A stretch of DNA of 23,328 nt from the NCBI GenBank assembly GCA_964636685.1, contig CAZWUK010000036.1, positions 1 to 23,328 on the forward strand, written 5' to 3'. The translations under genes and the position numbers were made by a program. The notes below the pieces were generated by a model that searched no databases, was not told where the DNA came from, and was given only the letters and a program-made list of their open reading frames with translations. Positions 13,797-19,985 of the stretch are shown in pieces; position 1 is the first letter of the stretch; every line of letters begins with the position of its first letter. Source of the DNA: CAZWUK01 sp964636685 (GTDB lineage Bacteria; Bacillota; Clostridia; Christensenellales; CAG-138).

Positions 13797-15983
13797 ATGA
13801 CCCTGATGCAAGAGCGGAACAAAACCTTTGGACGAGTGACGATACCGACCGACGTGGATGTTGTGCCGGAAACGCTGGAGCTTGTGCAACGCTGGGGCGC
13901 GGACGCTATCCGTGACTGCGACGGCACCGGATATCCGGACGAGCTCAAGAATACGCCTGCAAAGGTATACAGCACGTATTATACAACCCGCAAGGACAAC
14001 GCATGGGCAAAGGAAAACCCGGATGAGGTGCAGCAGTGCTATATTATGACCGGCTTTTACACCGCGCAGACGGAGAAGCTGACGATCCCGCTCATGCAGG
14101 GGATTTCTCCGGATTTAATGCGCGTCAATGATCGTGACGATATTCGCCGCTGGTGGGAAGTGATGGATCGCAGCACGGGGAAGCCGCTATCTGCCGACGA
14201 CTGGCGCTATGACGCGGACGATGGCACGGTGATAATCGATGCGCCAACGCCGTATCACGATTATACCGTCAGCTTTCTTGCCTATCTGATGTGGGATCCG
14301 GTGCATATGTACAACGCAGTTGTCAACGATTGGAAAAACGTGGAGCATCAGATCACGTTCGATGTGCGGCAGCCCAAAACCCGCGCCTATTCGTTGAACC
14401 GGCTCAAACGTTTTTTGGAATCGCATCCCTATGTGGATGTGGTGCGGTATACGACGTTTTTTCATCAGTTTACGCTGGTGTTCGACGAGCTGAAACGCGA
14501 AAAGTATGTGGACTGGTATGGCTATTCCGCTTCGGTGAGCCCCTATATTCTGGAACGGTTTGAAGCACAGGCAGGCTATCGGTTCCGACCGGAATACATT
14601 ATAGACCAAGGCTATTATAACAACCAATACCGTGTTCCCACACAGAAAATCCTTGATTTTCAGGCGTTTCAGCGTCGAGAGGTGGCTGCGCTTGCCAAGG
14701 AATTTGTACAGATCACGCACGACTACGGCAAGGAAGCGATGATGTTCCTTGGCGATCATTGGATCGGCACGGAGCCGTTTTTACCGGAGTTTGCCACAAT
14801 CGGATTGGACGCGGTGGTTGGCAGTGTCGGCAACGGATCGACCTTGCGGCTGATTTCCGATATTCCCGGCGTCAAATATACGGAGGGACGCTTATTGCCC
14901 TACTTTTTCCCGGATACCTTCTATGATGGCGGCGATCCGGTGGGGGAGGCAAAAAGAAATTGGGTCACAGCGCGGAGGGCGATTTTGCGTAAACCCGTTG
15001 ATCGGATCGGCTATGGCGGGTATCTGAAGCTGGCCTGCCGATTCCCGGAATTTGTGGAGTATGTCGAGCAGGTCTGTGAGGAATTTCGACAGCTGTATGA
15101 CAGCATCGGGAATACCGCGCCCTACTGCTGCAAGACCGTGGCGGTGCTGAATTGCTGGGGAAAAGCGCGTTCCTGGGGCTGTCACATGGTACATCATGCG
15201 TTGTATCAGAAACAGAATTACAGCTATGCGGGCGTTATTGAGGCCCTCTCCGGCGCGCCGCTGGACGTTCGCTTTCTGAGCTTCGACGATATTTTGCAAA
15301 ATGGCGGCGTTCCCAAGGAGATCGACGTTCTTATCAGCGTGGGTGATGGCGATACCGCGCATACCGGCGGCGCTGTCTGGGAGAATCCGGAGATTTCCGC
15401 GGCGGTGAAGCGGTTTATTGCCGAAGGCGGCGGCTTCATCGGCGTCGGCGAACCGTCGGGACACGCGTATCAGGGAAGGTATTTACAGCTTTCCGGCGTA
15501 CTGGGCGTGGAAAAGGAAACCGGTTTTACGCTCAACTATGACAAATACAATTGGGAGGAGCACAGAACGCATTATGTGCTCGCCGACTGTGGCGGGGAGA
15601 TGGACTTCGGCGAAGGCAAAAAAGCGATTTACGCATTGCCGCAGGCAGAGATTCTTGTGCAGCGCGATAAGGAAGTTCAGTTCGCGGTCAATCAGTATCA
15701 TAACGGGCGAGGCGTTTATATCTCCGGAATGCCGTACAGCTTTGCCAATGCGCGCGTGCTGCTGCGCAGCGTGCTGTGGGCGGCCAACGACGAAGCGGGC
15801 CTTTATCGCTGGTTCAGCTCCAATTACAATGTGGATGTGCACGCGTACCCCGCAACGGGAAAATACTGCGTGGTAAACAATTCCGAGCAGGTACAAGATA
15901 CGGTTGTCTACCGCGGCGACGGTACAAGCTTTCCGCTGACGCTGCGGGAAAACGAGATCCGTTGGTACCGGACGGAAAAATAA
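13797..15983 (+). CDS. 1,3-beta-galactosyl-N-acetylhexosamine phosphorylase (GH112)
   Basis: This enzyme phosphorolyses galacto-N-biose or lacto-N-biose (Gal-beta-1,3-HexNAc), building blocks of mucin O-glycans and milk oligosaccharides, to Gal-1-phosphate and the free N-acetylhexosamine. The N-terminal GRVTIPTDVDVVPET, the WWEVMDRSTGKPL segment and GDHWIGTEPF are typical of the family. Asp320 in GDHWIG corresponds to the expected catalytic acid. The length is 728 aa, close to the usual 720-750. GGAGG lies 2 nt before the ATG at 13797; an ATG at 13806 (11 nt spacing) is an alternative start. No signal peptide is present, so the disaccharide must be imported. The usual partners (ABC importer, N-acetylhexosamine kinase, galT/galE) are absent from the window. 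It is monocistronic. Confidence 0.93.
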   Translation: MTLMQERNKTFGRVTIPTDVDVVPETLELVQRWGADAIRDCDGTGYPDELKNTPAKVYSTYYTTRKDNAWAKENPDEVQQCYIMTGFYTAQTEKLTIPLMQGISPDLMRVNDRDDIRRWWEVMDRSTGKPLSADDWRYDADDGTVIIDAPTPYHDYTVSFLAYLMWDPVHMYNAVVNDWKNVEHQITFDVRQPKTRAYSLNRLKRFLESHPYVDVVRYTTFFHQFTLVFDELKREKYVDWYGYSASVSPYILERFEAQAGYRFRPEYIIDQGYYNNQYRVPTQKILDFQAFQRREVAALAKEFVQITHDYGKEAMMFLGDHWIGTEPFLPEFATIGLDAVVGSVGNGSTLRLISDIPGVKYTEGRLLPYFFPDTFYDGGDPVGEAKRNWVTARRAILRKPVDRIGYGGYLKLACRFPEFVEYVEQVCEEFRQLYDSIGNTAPYCCKTVAVLNCWGKARSWGCHMVHHALYQKQNYSYAGVIEALSGAPLDVRFLSFDDILQNGGVPKEIDVLISVGDGDTAHTGGAVWENPEISAAVKRFIAEGGGFIGVGEPSGHAYQGRYLQLSGVLGVEKETGFTLNYDKYNWEEHRTHYVLADCGGEMDFGEGKKAIYALPQAEILVQRDKEVQFAVNQYHNGRGVYISGMPYSFANARVLLRSVLWAANDEAGLYRWFSSNYNVDVHAYPATGKYCVVNNSEQVQDTVVYRGDGTSFPLTLRENEIRWYRTEK

Positions 15984-16007
15984 GACGGATTGATATGGCT
16001 TGCTATG

Positions 16008-16040
16008 AAAGCGCTGTCCCATTGCGGAACAGCGCTTTTT
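16008..16040 (+). terminator. Terminator of the GH112 gene
   Basis: AAAGCGCTGT (16008-16017) and ACAGCGCTTT (16029-16038) form a perfect 10-bp stem with an 11-nt loop, ending in five T. It lies between convergent genes. On the opposite strand only three T follow, so it would act more weakly there. Confidence 0.85.
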
Positions 16041-16048
16041 GACGATGA

Positions 16049-17917
16049 TTATTTGATTTTCAGCGCGCGCATGGCGTTTAGTATCGCAATGACCGATACG
16101 CCGACGTCGGCAACCACTGCTTCCCAGATGGTAGCGACGCCGAAAGCGCCAAGACCCAGCACGAGGAATTTTACCGCCAACGCAAAAATGATGTTTTGAC
16201 GAACGATTGCGAGCGTTTTTCTGGCAATCCGCATTGCGGTGGCAATCTTTTCCGGACGGTCGTCCATCAAAACGACGTCCGCCGCTTCGATAGCGGCATC
16301 CGAACCAAGCGCGCCCATCGCAATGCCGACGTCGGCACGGGTCAATACCGGCGCGTCGTTGATGCCGTCGCCGACAAACGCAAGCCGTCCGCCGCGATCT
16401 TCTTCCGACAATAGACGCTCGACCTCTGCGACCTTGTCCGCGGGCAAAAGCTCTGCATGGTATTCGTCTACACCCAGCGTTTCGGCGGTTGCTTTTCCAA
16501 CGGCTTCCCGGTCGCCGGTGAGCATCACGGTGCGCTTGACTCCGAGCGCCTTGAGCGCGGCGATCGCTTCTTTTGCGCCCTCCTTGACCGTGTCGGAAAT
16601 CACGATATGCCCGGCATAGTCGCCGTCAACGGCAACGTGCACAATCGTGCCGACAAGATGACAGGTATGGCAGGGAATATCGTTTTGAGACATATGCTTA
16701 TCGTTGCCGCACAACACCGTGTGTCCGTCTACGGTTGCCGACACGCCATGCCCGGCAATCTCCTGCACGTTGCCAACGCGACTGCTGTCGATATCCTTGC
16801 CGTATGCCTGCTGCAATGACAGCGAGATCGGGTGACTGCTGTAGCTTTCCGCGAATGCGGCAAATTCCAGCAAACGTGCTTCGTCAATCGTTTGCGGATG
16901 GACGGCGGTGACTGTAAAGGTGCCGTGCGTCAATGTGCCTGTTTTATCAAATACAACGGTATCGACCTTGGAAAGCGCTTCCAGATAATTGCTGCCCTTG
17001 ACGAGAACGCCCGCCTTGGAAGCGCCGCCGATCCCGCCAAAGAAGCTGAGCGGTACGGAGATCACCAGAGCGCAGGGGCAGGAGATCATCAAAAAGATCA
17101 GCGCACGCTGGATCCAGTCTGCCCATACGCCGCCAAACAGAAGCGGGGGCAGGACGGCAAGCAGCGCGGCGCAGACGACAACGATCGGCGTGTAATACTG
17201 CGCAAATCGGGTAATGAAGTTCTCCGCCTTTGCTTTTTTATTGGACGCGTTCTCGACGAGATCAAGAATGCGCGCGACGGTAGATTCGCCGTAGGGCTTG
17301 CCGACGCGGATGCGCAATACGCCCGAAAGGTTGATGCAGCCTGAGATGACGGTATCGTCGATCTTTGCGTTGCGTGGGACGGATTCACCCGTCAGCGCGG
17401 CGGTATCGAGTTGGGAAGACCCGTCGATCACCACGCCGTCCAGCGGAATACGCTCACCTGGCTTGACCACGATGATTTCATCCACTGCGACATTCTCCGG
17501 ATCGACTTCCACGACGTCGCCGTCCCGCTCGACGTTGGCAAATTCCGGTCGGATGTCCATCAGATCGCTGATGGATTTGCGCGATTTTGCCACGGCGTAG
17601 CTCTGAAACAGCTCGCCGATCTGGTAAAAGAGCATGACGCCGACGGCTTCGGGATACTCCCTCAAGCAAAAAGCGCCGACCGTCGCGATCCCCATCAGAA
17701 AGTTTTCGTCAAACACCCGACCGCGCAGAATGTTGCGCACAGCTCCATACAGCACGTCGCCGCCAATCACAAGATACGCGGCAATGTATAGAAGAAGCTG
17801 TACGGTTGCGGCGGCATTCTGTGAGAGCAAGGAGATAAAGGGGAGGGCGGCCGCAGCGAGAAAAAGTCCCGCGCCAATGAGGATACGCACAAATATGCGC
17901 TTTTGCTTCTTTGTCAT
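16049..17917 (-). CDS. Heavy-metal P1B-type ATPase (Zn/Cd/Pb exporter type)
   Basis: An ATP-driven metal efflux pump of 622 aa. Landmarks in order: membrane helices in the first 110 residues, actuator motif TGES at 176-179, the transmembrane metal site CPC at 280-282, phosphorylation motif DKTGTLT at 324-330, the nucleotide-binding SSHPIS at about 360-365, and hinge GDGINDAP at about 540. CPC with the ZntA/CadA-like overall sequence points to Zn2+/Cd2+/Pb2+ rather than copper. There is no N-terminal HMA domain; the preceding gene encodes one separately. The nucleotide domain contains an unusual CHTCH cluster. Start ATG 17915-17917, with AGAGGT 7 nt upstream; an in-frame extension to 17968 overlaps the HMA gene and is unlikely. 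Confidence 0.93.
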   Translation of the reverse strand: MTKKQKRIFVRILIGAGLFLAAAALPFISLLSQNAAATVQLLLYIAAYLVIGGDVLYGAVRNILRGRVFDENFLMGIATVGAFCLREYPEAVGVMLFYQIGELFQSYAVAKSRKSISDLMDIRPEFANVERDGDVVEVDPENVAVDEIIVVKPGERIPLDGVVIDGSSQLDTAALTGESVPRNAKIDDTVISGCINLSGVLRIRVGKPYGESTVARILDLVENASNKKAKAENFITRFAQYYTPIVVVCAALLAVLPPLLFGGVWADWIQRALIFLMISCPCALVISVPLSFFGGIGGASKAGVLVKGSNYLEALSKVDTVVFDKTGTLTHGTFTVTAVHPQTIDEARLLEFAAFAESYSSHPISLSLQQAYGKDIDSSRVGNVQEIAGHGVSATVDGHTVLCGNDKHMSQNDIPCHTCHLVGTIVHVAVDGDYAGHIVISDTVKEGAKEAIAALKALGVKRTVMLTGDREAVGKATAETLGVDEYHAELLPADKVAEVERLLSEEDRGGRLAFVGDGINDAPVLTRADVGIAMGALGSDAAIEAADVVLMDDRPEKIATAMRIARKTLAIVRQNIIFALAVKFLVLGLGAFGVATIWEAVVADVGVSVIAILNAMRALKIK

Positions 17918-17936
17918 GACTCTGACCTCTTGTTTC

Positions 17937-18158
17937 TCAGTCACCCAGAATGGTGCAGTCCGGCTCAATCTTCTTGCAGACCTTGCGCACGGTTTTCATC
18001 AGCTCCGGCAGGAGCGGCTCCTCTGCGACAATCGTCAGTTTTTGGGTCATGAAGTTGACCGACGCATCGTCAACACCGTGGATTTCCTTGATGGCGTTCT
18101 CCATTTTTGCCGCGCAATTTGCGCAATCCAGATCCTCAAGCTTGAAAGTCTTCTTCAT
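17937..18158 (-). CDS. Small HMA-domain metallochaperone
   Basis: A 73-residue free-standing heavy-metal-associated domain. LEDLDCANCAAKMENAI holds the metal-binding CxxC (Cys12 and Cys15) with the DCANCA context typical of Zn/Cd/Pb HMA domains, and a ferredoxin-like beta-alpha-beta pattern follows. It lies 18 nt after the repressor gene and 19 nt before the ATPase gene, so it likely hands metal to the pump or acts as its detached N-terminal domain. Confidence 0.9.
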   Translation of the reverse strand: MKKTFKLEDLDCANCAAKMENAIKEIHGVDDASVNFMTQKLTIVAEEPLLPELMKTVRKVCKKIEPDCTILGD

Positions 18159-18176
18159 TATTTCATCCTCCGTCCC

Positions 18177-18536
18177 TTATTCACACACATGATCCAGACC
18201 CTGCGCGATCATGGTGTGCACATGATCGTCCGCGAGGGAATACATGACGCTTTTACCTTCTCTGCGAAATTTGACCAGCCGGGATTGCTTGAGCACCCGC
18301 AGCTGATGCGAGATGGCAGACTGATTCATGTTCAAGAGTGCGGCAATATCGCACACGCACATCTCCGATTCCAGCAGCACATATAGGATCTTGATTCGCG
18401 TGGAATCGCCAAACACCTTAAAAAGCTCCGCCAGATCATAGAGCAGTTCCTCGTCCGGCATTTCGGCGTTGACCTTTTCGACAATCTCGTCGTGAATATG
18501 ATGTTCCTGACAGCAGAGCGCGGTTTGTTGATCCAT
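18177..18536 (-). CDS. ArsR/SmtB-family metal-sensing repressor
   Basis: A 119-residue winged-helix repressor. Helix-turn-helix: AALLNMNQSAISHQLRVLKQ, with the wing FRREGKSVMYSL. Two metal sites can be read. One is an ELCVCD-like motif (EMCVCDIAAL) with N-terminal Cys/His residues (CCQEHHIH), as in CadC. The other is a complete alpha-5 motif DxHx10HxxE at the C-terminus (DDHVH, then DHVCE), as in SmtB/CzrA. It should release DNA on binding Zn/Cd/Pb. GGAGG lies 9 nt before the ATG at 18534-18536. It is the first gene of the efflux operon and is autoregulated through the operator immediately upstream. Confidence 0.93.
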   Translation of the reverse strand: MDQQTALCCQEHHIHDEIVEKVNAEMPDEELLYDLAELFKVFGDSTRIKILYVLLESEMCVCDIAALLNMNQSAISHQLRVLKQSRLVKFRREGKSVMYSLADDHVHTMIAQGLDHVCE

Positions 18537-18550
18537 TCGCTTCAACCTCC

Positions 18551-18578
18551 ATACATGTGAGCAATTGTTCATATGTAT
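18551..18578. promoter_or_regulatory. ArsR/SmtB-type operator
   Basis: A 28-bp inverted repeat with 14-bp arms, 12 of 14 positions matching: outer ATACAT/ATGTAT and inner core TGAGCAATTGTTCA. The core resembles the TGAnCA-TGnTCA operators of SmtB/CzrA repressors. It touches the -10 box and covers the transcription start. Confidence 0.8.
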
Positions 18579-18605
18579 GATAGCGCGATGGTTGTCTATT
18601 GTCAA
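18577..18605 (-). promoter_or_regulatory. Sigma-A promoter of the metal-efflux operon
   Basis: A consensus TTGACA (18600-18605) and TATCAT (18577-18582) are 17 bp apart on the minus strand, with the metal-repressor operator overlapping the -10 end. Confidence 0.8.
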
Positions 18606-18664
18606 TACCGCGCAGCCACCAAAACAAAAATAACCGCCGGACGCATCGCATCCTGTCAATTACA

Positions 18665-18701
18665 AAAAAATAAGGCATCCCCGTTGCGTGAACGGAGATG
18701 C
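18665..18701 (-). terminator. Terminator upstream of the metal operon
   Basis: On the minus strand GCATCTCCGTT and AACGGGGATGC form an 11-position stem (one A-C mismatch) with a 5-nt loop, followed by CTTATTTTTTT. It stops minus-strand transcription coming from the AT-rich cassette and protects the repressor promoter. Confidence 0.75.
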
Positions 18702-18794
18702 GTTTGTTTCTTGCGATATATTCTATTTGTAAAATAAACGAGAAGTCGCTTGCTTCGTCTAAGAGAAAGAATGCGAAGCAGAGGGTATGCTCAT

Positions 18795-18815
18795 AATCTC
18801 CGCTGTGCGGAGATT
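18795..18815. repeat. Hairpin at the left edge of the AT-rich cassette
   Basis: AATCTCCGC and GCGGAGATT are perfect 9-bp arms around a 3-nt loop, ending 1 bp before the left inverted repeat. A second small inverted repeat (TGCTTCG, then CGAAGCA) lies further out, at about 18750-18780. Confidence 0.6.
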
Positions 18816-18816
18816 G

Positions 18817-18835
18817 GTGAAAAATGAAAAGTGAA
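18817..18835. repeat. Left inverted repeat of the AT-rich cassette
   Basis: The 19-bp purine-rich sequence (core GAAAAATGAAAAGTGAA) matches 18 of 19 positions of the reverse complement of 19671-19689. Both copies sit inside runs of related GTGAA/GAAAA units, so low-complexity origin is possible. Confidence 0.55.
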
Positions 18836-18845
18836 TAGTGAAAAG

Positions 18846-19190
18846 TTATTTTTTGCTTGTGTTTAGTGTGGAAATCAACATTCTTTTCAAGCTATTGCAT
18901 TTTTCTTTTATGTGATAAAATTCTTGTGGTAAATATTCTGTTTTTTCAAGAACAATTAGCCAGTATTCTGTTTCGCTTGTTTCTTTTAATGCTATTTGCA
19001 TTTTTGCTATAAAATCAGGTTTGCTAACTGCAAAATTTGCTTCGTGTATATTTGCACCAATGCTTGTTCCGCTTCTTAAAATCTGCTTAGACAACACAAA
19101 CTCTTGTTTTTCAGCGGATAACCATTTATAGTAATTTACAATATAAATTGAAAATGATATTGATTGCTCTGATAGTGGACTATTTTTCAT
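18846..19190 (-). CDS. Four-helix-bundle protein of the 23S rRNA intervening-sequence (IVP/S23) family
   Basis: A 114-residue all-helical protein. The signature SKQILRSGTSIGANIHEANF and the following KMQIALKETSETEYWLIVL identify the S23/IVP family, first found as ORFs within 23S rRNA insertions and related in fold to the Avd accessory protein of diversity-generating retroelements. The molecular function is not established; nucleic-acid binding is suspected for relatives. Here it is not in an rRNA gene, and no reverse transcriptase is present. Its ATG overlaps the NUDIX stop in an ATGA, so the two are co-translated. Codon use is strongly AT-biased, unlike its neighbours. Confidence 0.88.
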   Translation of the reverse strand: MKNSPLSEQSISFSIYIVNYYKWLSAEKQEFVLSKQILRSGTSIGANIHEANFAVSKPDFIAKMQIALKETSETEYWLIVLEKTEYLPQEFYHIKEKCNSLKRMLISTLNTSKK

Positions 19191-19654
19191 CGTAAAATTC
19201 CACCCAATCTATTATCAATTATCCGTTTGTTAAGTTCAAATAAAGCTGTTCTATTACTATCATATTTTAGTAATTTAACAGTACTATCATAATCCAACCA
19301 CTTATATTCTGTATGCTCATTTGCTATTGTAAAAACCGGATTTGATACATTAACTGCAAACGAATACTCATTTACAACAAAGCAATCTTCGTCCCCAAAT
19401 TTTGCATGGTCTCCAAATGTGCACACAGGTATACTGCATAATGTATCCAACTTATAAAATTTATCTGTGTTAATTATGCCTGCTTCTTCAAATGCTTCTC
19501 TTTTTGCTGCCTGTATGTGAGTTCCGTCATCTTCACCACCGCCGGCAATAAACTGCCATACATTCATATCAGATCTATGGAAAACTCCAAACTGAACACT
19601 ATTGTTTTCTATCATATAGGGTAATACTAAAACTTGAAAACATGCTCTTGGCAT
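19187..19654 (-). CDS. NUDIX-family hydrolase
   Basis: A 155-residue protein with the NUDIX helix GGGEDDGTHIQAAKREAFEE followed by AGI. The catalytic REAFEEAG half of the box is intact, while the first glutamate of Gx5Ex7REUxEExGU is replaced by glycine, a variation seen in some family members. NUDIX enzymes cleave nucleoside diphosphates linked to another group; many are dNTPases, and the substrate cannot be assigned here. The start ATG at 19652-19654 follows GGAGG by 6 nt. An upstream GTG (19675) includes the ribosome-binding site and is unlikely. It is the first gene of the AT-rich cassette and overlaps the IVP-type gene by 4 nt. Confidence 0.87.
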   Translation of the reverse strand: MPRACFQVLVLPYMIENNSVQFGVFHRSDMNVWQFIAGGGEDDGTHIQAAKREAFEEAGIINTDKFYKLDTLCSIPVCTFGDHAKFGDEDCFVVNEYSFAVNVSNPVFTIANEHTEYKWLDYDSTVKLLKYDSNRTALFELNKRIIDNRLGGILR

Positions 19655-19670
19655 AACTTTCCTCCATCTT

Positions 19671-19689
19671 TTCACTTTTCATTCTTCAC
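19671..19689. repeat. Right inverted repeat of the AT-rich cassette
   Basis: TTCACTTTTCATTCTTCAC matches the reverse complement of the left copy with one mismatch. It lies just upstream of the NUDIX ribosome-binding site, so it also forms part of the mRNA leader or promoter region. Confidence 0.55.
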
Positions 19690-19697
19690 TTTTCACT

Positions 19698-19718
19698 ATT
19701 TTGCTATACGAGCAAAAT
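19698..19718. repeat. Hairpin at the right edge of the AT-rich cassette
   Basis: ATTTTGC and GCAAAAT are perfect 7-bp arms around a 7-nt loop, 8 bp outside the right inverted repeat, mirroring the hairpin at the left edge. From here to 19889 I see no gene. Confidence 0.5.
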
Positions 19719-19889
19719 ATAAATAACTCTCTCTTCGTTTCCTTCACCCTTTGCAAAGTCAAAAGTGATTCAATTTCCAGATAATACAGCTATCATAGCA
19801 TTGCCAGATAGCCACGGCAACCCAAATGCAGTTGTGACCAGATACTTTTCTGCCGAACAATCTCGGGTGGGAGGCATCCCGTGCCTTCT

Positions 19890-19936
19890 AAAAACCAAAG
19901 GTGGCAGCCATGGAATGCGCCATAGCTGCCACCTTT
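19890..19936 (-). terminator. Strong terminator of asnB
   Basis: AAAGGTGGCAGC (19897-19908) and GCTGCCACCTTT (19925-19936) pair over 12 bp. After one mismatch, ATGG/CCAT adds 4 bp around a 6-nt loop. On the minus strand GGTTTTT follows. It lies about 50 nt after the asnB stop. Confidence 0.8.
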
Positions 19937-19985
19937 GAAAACATCATGATGAAACAAAAAGCATTTAAATTGCAACGCTTTTTTG

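Larger units (their letters stand above)
18817..19689. mobile_element. Putative AT-rich two-gene cassette bounded by inverted repeats
   Basis: About 870 bp with visibly lower GC than all flanking DNA. It contains two overlapping minus-strand genes and has related inverted repeats and a hairpin at each edge. No transposase or integrase lies inside, so any mobility would be passive or non-autonomous. I saw no clear target-site duplication. The element status is inference. Confidence 0.35.

Noticed and set aside
13677..13975. Minus-strand frames covering the start of the GH112 gene and its leader
   Set aside because: They have no ribosome-binding site or recognisable domain and oppose a clear promoter and gene on the plus strand.
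18846..19654. Diversity-generating retroelement suggested by the Avd-like protein
   Set aside because: No reverse transcriptase and no near-identical template/variable repeat pair with adenine-biased differences was seen. The protein is closer to the IVP branch of the fold.
18846..19654. Toxin-antitoxin pair suggested by two small overlapping genes
   Set aside because: Neither NUDIX nor IVP proteins are established toxins or antitoxins, and no DNA-binding antitoxin motif is present.
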